From: an uncultured Bacteroidales bacterium
GTDB lineage: Bacteria; Bacteroidota; Bacteroidia; Bacteroidales; UBA932
Direction: 5' to 3'
NCBI GenBank assembly: GCA_944326265.1
Contig: CALVDE010000009.1
Span: forward strand, 1-48,703
DNA: 48,703 nucleotides
Both the position numbers and the translations under genes were made by a program. Shown here in pieces: positions 34,289 through 43,666 of this stretch. Position 1 is the first letter of the stretch. Each line of letters opens with the position of its first letter. Under the pieces are notes generated by a model that made no database searches, was not told the DNA's origin, and was given only the letters and a program-made list of their open reading frames with translations.

Positions 34289-35682
34289 TGAAAGAGAAAT
34301 TTATCATATATCAGATGTTGCCGAGAATTTTCGGCAATGCCTGTACGGCCAATGTCCCCGGCGGCGGCCTTGCCGAGAACGGAAGCGGAAAATTCAAGGA
34401 CATAAGCGCAAAAGTACTGAAAGAGATAAAGGGCCTTAATGTCAATTATATCTGGTACACCGGAGTGATAAGGCATGCTGTGAAGGGAGACACTGGAGTG
34501 AAGGGCGGAGCCGGTTCTCCGTTCGCAATAGTGGACTATTACGACGTGAATCCGTATCTGGCCGTCAAGGAGGACAAGCGTATGGAGGAATTCGAGGCGC
34601 TCGTGGCACGGACAGCGGCAGCCGGCATGGGCACGATAATAGATTTCGTGCCAAATCATGTTTCACCGTCGTACCGCAGTACCGTCAATCCTTTCGGGGA
34701 CAAGAACTTCTATCCCGGACGGATACATGACGGAGACTGGACGGATACAGTGAAGCTCAACTACAATGACCGGGACACCTGGGAGAAAATGAGGGAAATC
34801 CTCATGTTCTGGGCATCCAAAGGAATAAGCGGATTCCGCTGCGATATGGTGGAACTCGTCCCTGTGGATTTCTGGCAATGGTGCATCGCCTCGGTTAAGA
34901 AGGCATATCCGAAACTAATATTCATAGGTGAGGCCTATCAGCCTGACAATTATCCGGCTTTGTTCGATCAGGGCGGATTCGACTGTCTCTACGACAAATC
35001 AGGTTTCTACGACACTTTGAAAAAAATTGTCAGGAAAGAGGCTCCGGCAAGCAGCATTACTGCCCAGTGGCAGAAGCTCGGACCTTATCAGGACAGGATG
35101 CTGAATTTCCTGGAGAATCACGATGAGGAGCGCATATCTTCCGCCGGTTTTGCAGGAAGTCCCTTCGGCGGTCTTGCAGCTCTGTTCGTATCCCTGTTCT
35201 TCAACCGCGCTCCATTCATGCTGTATTTCGGTCAGGAGCTGGGAGAGGGTCCCGAGAAGACATCCATATTCGATTTCTGCTCACTTCCCAAGGTCAGGAA
35301 CTGGCTGCGCGGTCTCAGGGCAGGCGATCCGATGAAGTATCTGGGATACGAGGAGCAGGCCCTGTATGTCGTGTACCGGGAGTTCATGAAGAAGGCTGCC
35401 GAGCCTGTGATCAGGAAAGGAGAGACGTATGATCTGGAATATGCCAATCCGCGTTCTGAGCATTTCAATCCGGATACCAATTTCGTTTTCCTGAGAAAAT
35501 TCAATAAAAGACTCTATCTCTGTGCCGCCAATTTCTCCAATGACAGAGTGCAGATAAAAGTGAACATACCCAGGGAAGCCTTCGAGTATTTCGGCATTGC
35601 CGAGACGGAGGACCTTAACTCAAATACCCCGGTGGACGTGCGCATAGCCTCTGACGCGGGGACATTGCTGATGTTACAATAA
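34288..35682 (+). CDS. GH13 alpha-amylase-family enzyme, cytoplasmic
   Basis: The 464-residue protein has a GH13 barrel: IIDFVPNHVSP (region I), GFRCDMVELV with the nucleophile Asp (II), LIFIGEAY with the acid/base Glu (III) and FLENHDEERIS with the transition-state Asp (IV). It ends with a C-terminal beta domain. No signal peptide is visible, so it should act on internal alpha-glucans or imported oligosaccharides; specificity is undetermined. It is joined to pfp (TGATG) and to the kinase-like gene (TAATG) by one-base overlaps, forming a compact cytosolic sugar module. Confidence 0.88.
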   Translation: MKEKFIIYQMLPRIFGNACTANVPGGGLAENGSGKFKDISAKVLKEIKGLNVNYIWYTGVIRHAVKGDTGVKGGAGSPFAIVDYYDVNPYLAVKEDKRMEEFEALVARTAAAGMGTIIDFVPNHVSPSYRSTVNPFGDKNFYPGRIHDGDWTDTVKLNYNDRDTWEKMREILMFWASKGISGFRCDMVELVPVDFWQWCIASVKKAYPKLIFIGEAYQPDNYPALFDQGGFDCLYDKSGFYDTLKKIVRKEAPASSITAQWQKLGPYQDRMLNFLENHDEERISSAGFAGSPFGGLAALFVSLFFNRAPFMLYFGQELGEGPEKTSIFDFCSLPKVRNWLRGLRAGDPMKYLGYEEQALYVVYREFMKKAAEPVIRKGETYDLEYANPRSEHFNPDTNFVFLRKFNKRLYLCAANFSNDRVQIKVNIPREAFEYFGIAETEDLNSNTPVDVRIASDAGTLLMLQ

Positions 35683-36743
35683 TGCGTATGACAGAAGAAC
35701 AACTAATCAGAACGGCAGGAATGTTCCGTCTGGAAGGAACGCCTGTCCGTGTGGACAATCTCGGAGACGGATTCATCAACGACACATTCATCATCAGGCT
35801 TTCCGACAGTCCTGTAAAGTATATCCTTCAGCGTAAGAACACCAATATATTCAAGGATATACCCGGCATGATGAACAATATTCAGGCTATAACTCAGCAT
35901 CTGAAGAAGAAGATAGAGTCTGCCGGGAGGGATCCCATGAGGGAATCTCTAACAGTAGTTCCGGCCAAAGACGGAAAGCTTTACTATGAATACGAAGGCG
36001 AATACTGGTGCGTAACAGTATTTATCGGAGATTCAGTAAGTTATGATAAGGCAGACACTCCGTTGCTCGCTGAGCGCGGAGGCTGCGGCATAGGCAGATT
36101 CCAGGCCATGCTCTCGGATTTCGACCAGCCGCTGGTGGATACATTGCCCGGTTTCCACAACATAAAATTCCGTTTCGGGCAGTGGGATGAGACTCTGGCC
36201 AGGGATCCTGAGCACAGGGCTGCGTCCGTAAGGAATCTGATTGCCGAGGTGGAGGCAAGACGGGATGAGATGCTGGATTTTTACAAACTGATTGAGGACG
36301 GCCGGATACCTCTGAGAGTCACGCACAATGACACCAAGATAGCCAACATGCTGTTCGACCGTGACGGCAACGTGCTCTGCGTCCTGGACCTGGACACAGT
36401 GCTAAAAGCTCCGTGCCTGTATGACTTCGGAGACTCGATCCGCTCATATACCAATACCGGTGCCGAAGACGATCAGAACCTGGACAACGTGTCCATGAGC
36501 CGGGAGATGTACGATGCGTTCCTGCGCGGTTATCTGTCCGAGGCCGGAAGTTTCCTGACCGACATCGAGAGGAAATATCTGCCGTTCTCGGCCAGGTACA
36601 TCACATACGAGCAGATACTGCGGTTCCTCATGGACTATATTGACGGCGACAAGTATTACAAGGTGAAGTATCCCGAGCACAACCTGGTCAGGACGAAGGC
36701 GCAGCTCAGGCTGCTTCAGTCCATTGAACAGCAACTGTTCTAA
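35682..36743 (+). CDS. Phosphotransferase of the APH/hexosamine-kinase-like family
   Basis: The 353-residue protein has a kinase-like fold: GDGFINDTFII (phosphate loop), YILQRKNTNIF with the nucleotide-binding Lys, THNDTKIANMLFD (catalytic Asp in HND) and VLDLDTVLKAPCLYDFGDSIR (metal-binding Asp). It resembles Bacteroidetes proteins annotated as N-acetylhexosamine 1-kinase (NahK)-like or mucin-desulfatase-associated kinases. It probably phosphorylates a free sugar released by its neighbour, but the sugar is not known. The start overlaps the GH13 stop by one base; MTEEQ, 6 bases later, is an alternative start. Confidence 0.82.
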   Translation: MRMTEEQLIRTAGMFRLEGTPVRVDNLGDGFINDTFIIRLSDSPVKYILQRKNTNIFKDIPGMMNNIQAITQHLKKKIESAGRDPMRESLTVVPAKDGKLYYEYEGEYWCVTVFIGDSVSYDKADTPLLAERGGCGIGRFQAMLSDFDQPLVDTLPGFHNIKFRFGQWDETLARDPEHRAASVRNLIAEVEARRDEMLDFYKLIEDGRIPLRVTHNDTKIANMLFDRDGNVLCVLDLDTVLKAPCLYDFGDSIRSYTNTGAEDDQNLDNVSMSREMYDAFLRGYLSEAGSFLTDIERKYLPFSARYITYEQILRFLMDYIDGDKYYKVKYPEHNLVRTKAQLRLLQSIEQQLF

Positions 36744-36756
36744 CACAATTTATATT

Positions 36757-38076
36757 ATGTTAAATAGGGTTCAGCAGGATACTGCGGCGCAGTTCTCCGC
36801 GCCTTCCATACCGCTCCCCGAGCGTATGCGTCCCGATTCTCTCGACGGCTTTGTCGGTCAGGAGCATCTGGTGGGTCCCGGAGCCGTGTTGCGTAAAATG
36901 ATTGAATCCGGCAACATATCCTCGTTCATACTCTGGGGACCTCCGGGTGTCGGCAAGACGACTCTGGCACACATAGTCTCCAGGGAGCTGCACCGGGAAT
37001 TCTACACACTCTCGGCCATCAGCTCGGGAGTCAAGGACCTTCGCGATGTATTTGCCCGGGCCAAGGACAACTCCATCTTCGCCAAAGGCTCCCCGATACT
37101 CTTCATCGACGAGATTCACCGCTTCTCCAAGTCCCAGCAGGATGCCCTTCTGGGGGCAGTCGAGACAGGTACAGTAACTCTCATCGGAGCCACTACTGAG
37201 AACCCGTCCTTCGAGGTCATCACTCCGCTGCTCTCCCGATGCCAGGTGTTCGTAATGAAGCCTTTGGAAATCAAGGACCTGGATGCACTGTTGAGCAGAG
37301 CTTTGGATCAGGACGCATATCTGCGCTCCCGTAATATCGAGGTCCGGGAACGGACCGCACTTTTCCGTTTTTCCGGAGGGGATGCACGTAAATTGCTCAA
37401 TATCCTAGAGATAGTTGTCAACTCCTTTCCTCCTGAGTCTCCCATAATAATAGATGATGCCACGGTGGCCGACCGCCTGCAGGAGAATATCGCAGTCTAC
37501 GACAAGAACGGAGAGATGCATTACGACATCATATCCGCATTCATCAAGAGTATGCGCGGCTCAGATCCCAACGGAGCCGTCTACTGGATGGCCAGAATGC
37601 TTGCCGGAGGCGAGGATCCCCTGTTCATAGCCAGACGTATGCTGATACTGGCATCGGAGGACATAGGCCTGGCCAATCCCAACGCCCTCCTGCTCGCCCA
37701 GGCTACGTTCGACGCAGTGCACAAGATAGGAATGCCCGAAGCCAGGATCATCCTGTCTGAGTGCGCCATATACCTAGCCACATGCGCCAAGAGCAACTCT
37801 GCATACATGGCCATCGACTCGGCTATGGCACTGGCGGAAAAAGGCGACAACTCCCCTGTTCCGCTTCATCTGCGCAACGCGCCTACTAAGCTCATGAAAG
37901 ATCTTGGCTATTCCAAGGACTACCGCTACGCCCACGATTACGAGGGCAATTTCACCGATCAGGAATTCCTGCCGGAAGGACTGTCCGGCACAAGGTTCTA
38001 TGAGCCGGGCAACAATCCTAAAGAAAATGAAATACGGGCCAGAATGGACAGACTCTGGCCGAAATACCGAAAATAG
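36757..38076 (+). CDS. rarA: Replication-associated recombination protein A (RarA/MgsA), AAA+ ATPase
   Basis: The 439-residue protein has Walker [11 protein letters not shown], Walker [11 protein letters not shown], sensor [10 protein letters not shown] and the C-terminal clamp-loader-like tetramerisation region ([24 protein letters not shown]). RarA acts at stalled replication forks. The start at MLNRVQQ was chosen because it follows the previous stop by 13 bases; the frame start at 36724 lies inside the kinase gene. kdsA follows after 2 bases. Confidence 0.93.
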   Translation: MLNRVQQDTAAQFSAPSIPLPERMRPDSLDGFVGQEHLVGPGAVLRKMIESGNISSFILWGPPGVGKTTLAHIVSRELHREFYTLSAISSGVKDLRDVFARAKDNSIFAKGSPILFIDEIHRFSKSQQDALLGAVETGTVTLIGATTENPSFEVITPLLSRCQVFVMKPLEIKDLDALLSRALDQDAYLRSRNIEVRERTALFRFSGGDARKLLNILEIVVNSFPPESPIIIDDATVADRLQENIAVYDKNGEMHYDIISAFIKSMRGSDPNGAVYWMARMLAGGEDPLFIARRMLILASEDIGLANPNALLLAQATFDAVHKIGMPEARIILSECAIYLATCAKSNSAYMAIDSAMALAEKGDNSPVPLHLRNAPTKLMKDLGYSKDYRYAHDYEGNFTDQEFLPEGLSGTRFYEPGNNPKENEIRARMDRLWPKYRK

Positions 38077-38078
38077 AA

Positions 38079-38879
38079 ATGATTACGTTCAACGCACCCT
38101 ATTTCACGCTTCTGGCCGGACCCTGCGTCATTGAAGGCGAGGAGATTACCCGCTCGATAGCAGGCACACTCTGCGAGCTGACAGCCAGATATGACATACC
38201 TTTTATATTCAAGGCATCCTACAGGAAGGCCAACCGTTCAAGATATGACTCATTCACAGGCATAGGTGACGAGAAAGGTCTGGAGATACTGGCACGTATC
38301 AGAGAGGACTTCAAGGTTCCAGTAGTGACCGACATCCATCAGCCACAGGAAGCCGGGACAGCTGCATCATACGGAATAGACATGCTTCAGATACCCGCGT
38401 TCCTGTGCCGTCAGACAGATCTGCTGGAGGCAGCCGCACGCACAGGCAAGTGGGTCAACATCAAGAAAGGACAGTTCCTCTCCCCCGAGTCCATGAAATT
38501 CGCAGCACAGAAAGTCACCCACGCCGGCAACAGCAGGGTCACTCTCACAGAACGCGGGACCCAGTTCGGATATTCGGACCTTATAATAGACTTCAGGGGT
38601 ATTCCCACGATGAAGTCGCTGGGCTTCCCTGTGATCCTGGATGTCACTCATTCGCTTCAGGCCCCCAACCAGACCTCCGGAGTGACAGGAGGACATCCCG
38701 GAATGATATCCACCATAGCCCGCGCCGGTGTCGCGGCCGGTGCCGATGCGCTCTTCATGGAAACACATCCGGACCCTTCCTCCGCATTGTCCGACGGAGC
38801 CAATATGCTCAGACTTTCCCTTATGGAAGATCTGCTCAGGCAGCTTCTGCCCATAAGACAGGCGGTAAAGGACCTGTAG
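38079..38879 (+). CDS. kdsA: 3-deoxy-8-phosphooctulonate synthase
   Basis: The 266-residue TIM-barrel enzyme condenses arabinose-5-phosphate and PEP to make KDO-8-phosphate for lipopolysaccharide. Signatures include LLAGPCVIEGEE, FKASYRKANRSR, VTDIHQP, QIPAFLCRQTDLL, KKGQFLSP, LTERGTQFGY and DVTHSLQ. Cys16 in AGPC, where non-metal enzymes have Asn, indicates the metal-dependent class. It lies 2 bases after rarA and 12 bases from the convergent tamL-like gene. Confidence 0.95.
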   Translation: MITFNAPYFTLLAGPCVIEGEEITRSIAGTLCELTARYDIPFIFKASYRKANRSRYDSFTGIGDEKGLEILARIREDFKVPVVTDIHQPQEAGTAASYGIDMLQIPAFLCRQTDLLEAAARTGKWVNIKKGQFLSPESMKFAAQKVTHAGNSRVTLTERGTQFGYSDLIIDFRGIPTMKSLGFPVILDVTHSLQAPNQTSGVTGGHPGMISTIARAGVAAGADALFMETHPDPSSALSDGANMLRLSLMEDLLRQLLPIRQAVKDL

Positions 38880-38891
38880 TCCCGCAGGCTG

Positions 38892-41240
38892 TCAGAATGG
38901 ATAGCCTATACCGAACTGGAACGCATACCCTCCCCTCCTGAACCAGTTACGGGCATTCTGCCACTGCTGGACAGACGGATCGTACAGCTTTATTCCAAGG
39001 TCGAAACGCACCACGACGAAATTGAGGTCCAGCCTGATACCGGCACCCCAGCTCAGAGCTGACGTTCTCAGCATATTGCGTATGGAAAAATACGAAAGGG
39101 TCTCGGCCGTCTCGTCCTCGGTGCTGCCTTCAAGGGACTGGTGATTGCGGCCTGTACGGTCTATGTTCCAGACATTGCCCCAGTCAACGAAGACAGCTCC
39201 TCGAAATATGGAGAAAAGCGGGAAGCGGTATTCGATATTGGCTTCCAGCCGCATATCACCTGTCTGGTTGGGAATGGAGAACGTGTTGTCCATCTCGGAT
39301 GAACCTGGGCCTACGCTTCTGGCCGTCCATCCTCTCAGGCTGTTGGATCCGCCGGCCCAGAACAGACGCTCAAAAGGCATCTTGGTGGAGTTGCCGTATG
39401 CCAGTCCGGCTCCGCCCAGTGCTCTCACCGCCAGGGCCTGCTTGTTGTTCTTTCCGAATTTCCACGTATAGGCCAGCGACAGCTCGGCCCTGACGAACTG
39501 CGAATACGGAGAGCTCCAGATGGTCCGGAATCCTGAAGAGTCCACAGGCATGAACTTATTGAACGCCGAAAGCAGATTACCGGCCAGGTCAAACTGAAAA
39601 TCCGCCTTGAAAAACGATCCGGCCGGGTTGATACTGGGGTCACTGCTGTACTGAAGGTCAAATCCAAGACCGAATTCAAAATGGTTCTTGTACGCCTCGC
39701 GCACAAACGGATTGGTCAGTGACTCCATGAAAGCCTCGCTGTAGACAGGCAGATTGACGATGTTGAACTGCACTGGAACAACTTTGAAATAATACTTATT
39801 GGACTGGCTGCTCCAGCTCCATCCGAAACTGGCACCTATCATATTCCTGGTGTATTCCGGTCTGCGTTGATAATTATAGGTGAGGTCGAGGTCCGTTCTC
39901 GGGATGATGTTCTTGAACATACGGTCGGGAAGCAGGACGAACGTAGGGAAGCTCAGGCCTGCGCTTGCACCGAATTCGGTGGCACGGGTGGAGTTGCTGA
40001 CAGAGAACTGAAAGTTGCCCGACACGGACAGTGACAGCCATTCTCCTCCCTTGAAAATGTTCCGGTTGTAGTATGACAAAGTCGGCGATATACCGATAAG
40101 GCCGGTGGAGTTGGTCGATGCTTCCAGATTGATTTTGTACCCGTGGGCCTTGGACGGAATCAGGCGGATCATACAGTCAACGATGTTTGTATCCGTCTTG
40201 TTCAGCTCGACACTGACGTTGTTGTATATTCTCAGATTGGCAAATCTCTGGTATGTATTGTTGACAATCCACTCACTGTAAGTGTTGCCCGGCTCTATTC
40301 TGTTCATCTTGTACAGAATAGACGGACGTACCTTGCGCTTGGTGTCATACAGGATGGTAAGATTCTCATATCTGACAGTGTCCAGTATCTGCGGAATCTT
40401 CTTCGAGACAGAAGTACGGTACTTGATGTTGTCTGAGACAGGCCGGATGGATACATCGCCGAAATAGAAGCGCCGGTGCCTCCTGGCGTTCTCTGGAGAC
40501 TCATTCCTGGTATAATTGCGCACGTAAACTTTAAGGAGGGCTGAGTCCGGCGCGGAAACCGTATCGGCATCGAAGAAGTAGTAGTTCTTGGTGAACTCGT
40601 AGTACCCCATGTTCCTTATGTGGGCGGCAGACCGTTCTGTCTCCCGTTCCAGAAGTTCTTCGGACAACGGCATACCGCGGCGGATAAGTGAGTTGACAGT
40701 ATCCTTGTATATTTCCTCGGCCAGACCGGGGTCGTCCACACGGTACTCTATATCCTTTATCGGATACATCTTGCCCAACGTTACCCTGTAATCCACTACC
40801 GTCTGCTGCTTCCTGATCTCGGCACGGGTATCCACGTGCGAGTTGTAGTATCCGATATATTTCAGATGAGTGGTTATGTTTTCCCGGCTGTCCTCCATAA
40901 GTGAAGGATCGAAAACCACCGGCGCCTGCCCCAGTTTGGTCACGAAACGGTCCCATCCCTTGCCCTTGCCGTTGGTCCAGTTGTAGACGTAGATGAAAGG
41001 ATTCCATCCGCCACGCTTGGTCTTGATGAAATAGGTGTTGGCTTTCTGATGGATATAGTTGTCCAGCTGGGTGTCCTGGTATTCCGGATGCCCGTTTTTG
41101 TTTACAATAGTTATGACGTTGCTTTTCAGGCGGGTCTGATTGTCAGACAGAACTCTCGTCGTACTGCATGAGCCCAACAGGATGAGCAGCGGCAGAAGCA
41201 CTGCGTACAGGCGGATATGTCGAAGGCTCATGGGACGCAT
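38892..41240 (-). CDS. TamL-like BamA/Omp85-family outer-membrane lipoprotein
   Basis: The 782-residue protein has a signal peptide with lipobox LLGSC (Cys about residue 25), POTRA-like repeats in the N-terminal half (TRLKSNVITIVNKNG, IKDIEYRVDD), and a C-terminal 16-strand Omp85 barrel. The barrel has the conserved GGSNSLRGW (VRGF/RGF-type) loop and a final strand ending GIGYPF with terminal Phe. Bacteroidetes TamL is a lipidated TamA-like assembly factor working with TamB; no tamB is adjacent here. The start at 41240 is 13 bases after the -7 box; MSLRH, 9 bases later, is an alternative. Confidence 0.88.
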   Translation of the reverse strand: MRPMSLRHIRLYAVLLPLLILLGSCSTTRVLSDNQTRLKSNVITIVNKNGHPEYQDTQLDNYIHQKANTYFIKTKRGGWNPFIYVYNWTNGKGKGWDRFVTKLGQAPVVFDPSLMEDSRENITTHLKYIGYYNSHVDTRAEIRKQQTVVDYRVTLGKMYPIKDIEYRVDDPGLAEEIYKDTVNSLIRRGMPLSEELLERETERSAAHIRNMGYYEFTKNYYFFDADTVSAPDSALLKVYVRNYTRNESPENARRHRRFYFGDVSIRPVSDNIKYRTSVSKKIPQILDTVRYENLTILYDTKRKVRPSILYKMNRIEPGNTYSEWIVNNTYQRFANLRIYNNVSVELNKTDTNIVDCMIRLIPSKAHGYKINLEASTNSTGLIGISPTLSYYNRNIFKGGEWLSLSVSGNFQFSVSNSTRATEFGASAGLSFPTFVLLPDRMFKNIIPRTDLDLTYNYQRRPEYTRNMIGASFGWSWSSQSNKYYFKVVPVQFNIVNLPVYSEAFMESLTNPFVREAYKNHFEFGLGFDLQYSSDPSINPAGSFFKADFQFDLAGNLLSAFNKFMPVDSSGFRTIWSSPYSQFVRAELSLAYTWKFGKNNKQALAVRALGGAGLAYGNSTKMPFERLFWAGGSNSLRGWTARSVGPGSSEMDNTFSIPNQTGDMRLEANIEYRFPLFSIFRGAVFVDWGNVWNIDRTGRNHQSLEGSTEDETAETLSYFSIRNMLRTSALSWGAGIRLDLNFVVVRFDLGIKLYDPSVQQWQNARNWFRRGGYAFQFGIGYPF

Positions 41241-41253
41241 TGATATTTTTCTG

Positions 41254-41261
41254 CAAATTTA
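41254..41261 (-). promoter_or_regulatory. Bacteroidetes -7 box for the tamL-like gene
   Basis: Minus strand TAAATTTG, matching TAnnTTTG, 13 bases before the ATG at 41240. Confidence 0.55.
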
Positions 41262-41294
41262 TAATTTTTAATGCTTTTATAAAAAATAGTTGGA

Positions 41295-41302
41295 TATATT
41301 TG
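41295..41302 (+). promoter_or_regulatory. Bacteroidetes -7 box for the PLP decarboxylase
   Basis: TATATTTG matches TAnnTTTG. It leaves a leader of about 65 bases before the ATG at 41372, longer than for the other genes here. Confidence 0.5.
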
Positions 41303-41371
41303 CAGTGTGAAAAATCCGGGTGAGCCGGATGGCACAAAAAAAGTAAAAGTAACTAAGTTGCATTAAGTGTC

Positions 41372-42769
41372 ATGAAGAACAAGTACATCGATTTGGTTGA
41401 GCAGTCCTTCGAGTTTCCGCAGGACGAATTCCGTGTAGAAGACGGAGCACTTTATTTTCACGATATCCCGATGATGGATGTCATCGGACAGTACGGTACA
41501 CCGCTGAAGATATCGTATCTGCCGAAGATTTCCTCTCAGATACAGAGAGCGAAGAGAATGTTCAATGTCGCCATGGCAAAGGTTGACTATCAGGGCGATT
41601 ACCACTACTGCTACTGCACCAAGAGCTCGCATTTCTCCTTCGTGCTCGAGGAGGCCCTGAAGAACGACATCCATATCGAGACCTCGTCCGCCTTCGACTT
41701 TAACCTGATAGAGTCGCTCTATGACAGCAAGATTGTAGACAAGGACCTTTACATCATCTGCAACGGTTACAAGAAAGATACTTACATCGCCAACATCGCT
41801 CAGTTCATCAACGACGGCTGGCACAACACCATACCCATTCTGGACAATATGCCCGAGCTCGACCAGCTAGATGCGGCTGTCAATGTGCCTACCCGCATAG
41901 GCATCCGTATCGCAGCTGAGGAGGAGCCCAAGTTCGAGTTCTACACCTCCCGTCTCGGCATCCGCTACAAGGACATCATGCCCTTCTACCAGGAAAAGCT
42001 CAGCCACAACAAGAAGTTCAGCCTCAAGATGCTGCACTTCTTCATCAACACCGGCATCAAGGACAACGCCTACTACTGGAACGAGCTGGGCAAGTGCGTC
42101 AACGTCTACTGCAACCTCAAGGCCGTCTGCCCTACCCTCGACTCCCTGAACATCGGTGGCGGACTGCCGATCAAGAATTCCCTCGGCATGGATTACGACT
42201 ACGAGTACATGATCGAGGAGGTCGTGGCCCAGATCAAGAGCATCTGCAACTCACGGGGAGTCGAGGAACCCAACATCTTCACCGAGTTCGGTTCCTATAC
42301 CGTCGGCGAGAGCGGAGCCACCATATTCTCCATTCTAGGAGTCAAGCAGCAGAACGACCGGGAGAAATGGTACATGGTCGACAGCTCCTTCATGACCACC
42401 CTCCCCGATATCTGGGGCATCAAGCAGAAATTCATCCTCCTGCCTATCAACAAGTGGGACCAGCCTTACGAGAGAGTCTTCCTCGGAGGCCTCACCTGCG
42501 ACAGCCAGGACTACTACAACGCCGAGGAGCACGCCAACGCCATCTTCCTCCCGAAGGTCAACCCGGACGACCCTGAGCCCCTGTACATCGGATTCTTCCA
42601 CACAGGAGCCTACCAGGAGTCCATCGCCGGCTACGGCGGCATCCAGCACTGCCTCCAGCCAGCTCCCAAGCACATCATCATCGACAAGACCCCCGACGGG
42701 GACTACACCACCAAGCTCTTCAGCAAGGAGCAGACCTATAAGTCGATGCTCAAGATACTCGGTTACTAA
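41372..42769 (+). CDS. Fold-III PLP-dependent decarboxylase, probable arginine decarboxylase
   Basis: The 465-residue protein has an alanine-racemase-type barrel with the PLP Lys likely in YCYCTKSSH, LHFFINTGIKDN, the phosphate-binding SLNIGGGLP, and a C-terminal beta domain with TEFGSYTVGESG and GFFHTGAYQESI. In Bacteroidetes this shorter form (about 465 versus 630 for SpeA) is usually annotated as arginine decarboxylase feeding polyamine synthesis. Carboxynorspermidine or other basic amino-acid substrates are possible. It is divergent from the tamL-like gene and 14 bases upstream of the SpoU methyltransferase gene. Confidence 0.82.
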   Translation: MKNKYIDLVEQSFEFPQDEFRVEDGALYFHDIPMMDVIGQYGTPLKISYLPKISSQIQRAKRMFNVAMAKVDYQGDYHYCYCTKSSHFSFVLEEALKNDIHIETSSAFDFNLIESLYDSKIVDKDLYIICNGYKKDTYIANIAQFINDGWHNTIPILDNMPELDQLDAAVNVPTRIGIRIAAEEEPKFEFYTSRLGIRYKDIMPFYQEKLSHNKKFSLKMLHFFINTGIKDNAYYWNELGKCVNVYCNLKAVCPTLDSLNIGGGLPIKNSLGMDYDYEYMIEEVVAQIKSICNSRGVEEPNIFTEFGSYTVGESGATIFSILGVKQQNDREKWYMVDSSFMTTLPDIWGIKQKFILLPINKWDQPYERVFLGGLTCDSQDYYNAEEHANAIFLPKVNPDDPEPLYIGFFHTGAYQESIAGYGGIQHCLQPAPKHIIIDKTPDGDYTTKLFSKEQTYKSMLKILGY

Positions 42770-42783
42770 GCGTTTTTAGGATA

Positions 42784-43530
42784 ATGCTAAGCGACCGCAT
42801 CCCCTCCAAGGCCGACATCAAGCTCATCCGCTCCCTCGGGCAGAAAAAATTCCGGGAAGAGCTGGGGCTTTTCGTCGTCGAGGGGGAGAAAATGGTCGGG
42901 GAGGCCCTGACGCAGAAGCACTTCCCCGTGGAGGCGGTCTACCGTCTCTCCGACATCGGGGAGGAAGTCATGGGACGGATGAGCCATCTCTCGTCTCCCT
43001 CCCCAGCCCTTGCCGTGCTGCGCATCCCTCAGGAGAAGATACAGGACAATGCCCCGCCCCCCGCATTGCCCTCAGGTCTCTGCCTCGGACTGGACTCCGT
43101 CCGTGACCCGGGGAACGCCGGCACCATCCTGCGCCTGGCCGACTGGTTCGGTATCGGCACCGTCTACCTCTCCCCCGACTGCGTCGACCTGTACAACCCC
43201 AAGACCGTCCAGGCCACCATGGGATCCATCTTCCGCCAGCGGGCCGTCACCTGCGACCTTCATGCGCTTGTGCGCGGATGCACCGCCGCCGGAATCCCCG
43301 TCTACGCCACCGCCCTCGACGGAGAGGACATCCGCTCCGCCGCCCTGGACACCTCCCGGGCATTGATCCTGATGGGCAGCGAGAGGGACGGCCTCTCCCC
43401 TGCCCTCATGTCCGCCGCCACCCGCAGACTGCACATCCCCTCATTCGCCTCTAACCCCGACGGAGCCGCCGAATCCCTCAACGTGGCCATCGCCACCGCC
43501 GTCACTTGCTACGAGTTCCGCCGACGGTGA
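42784..43530 (+). CDS. TrmH/SpoU-family RNA 2'-O-methyltransferase
   Basis: The 248-residue protein has an N-terminal substrate-binding region (IRSLGQKKFREELGLFVVEG) and a SPOUT domain with motif 1 DPGNAGTILRLADWFG, motif 2 LMGSERDGLS and motif 3 AESLNVAIATAV. The knotted fold uses SAM to methylate ribose 2'-OH in rRNA or tRNA; the exact target cannot be assigned. Tandem repeats follow the stop codon. Confidence 0.9.
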   Translation: MLSDRIPSKADIKLIRSLGQKKFREELGLFVVEGEKMVGEALTQKHFPVEAVYRLSDIGEEVMGRMSHLSSPSPALAVLRIPQEKIQDNAPPPALPSGLCLGLDSVRDPGNAGTILRLADWFGIGTVYLSPDCVDLYNPKTVQATMGSIFRQRAVTCDLHALVRGCTAAGIPVYATALDGEDIRSAALDTSRALILMGSERDGLSPALMSAATRRLHIPSFASNPDGAAESLNVAIATAVTCYEFRRR

Positions 43531-43584
43531 TTTTTTCGTAAAATCGCCAGTGTGGAGTACGTTTTTTACGTAAAATTCGCCAGT
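43531..43584. repeat. Tandem imperfect repeat with TTTTACGTAAAA palindrome
   Basis: Copy 1 (43531-43551) and copy 2 (43562-43584) both run from a T-tract through CGTAAAAT to CGCCAGT, with a repeat period of about 31 bases. Copy 2 contains the perfect palindrome TTTTACGTAAAA (43564-43575), and copy 1 lacks one A of it. They lie between the SpoU stop and the rlmD promoter and could be operators or a degenerate terminator pair. Confidence 0.5.
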
Positions 43585-43652
43585 CAGGAGAATAATTTCT
43601 ACAGCAACTCAAAAAATTTCCCAAGAGGCATATCCGCACTCTGAATTTCGTG

Positions 43653-43660
43653 TAAATTTG
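43653..43660 (+). promoter_or_regulatory. Bacteroidetes -7 box immediately before rlmD
   Basis: TAAATTTG followed by CAGCCT and the ATG at 43667. The 6-base gap implies a leaderless or nearly leaderless transcript, and argues against a TTG start inside the box itself. Confidence 0.55.
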
Positions 43661-43666
43661 CAGCCT

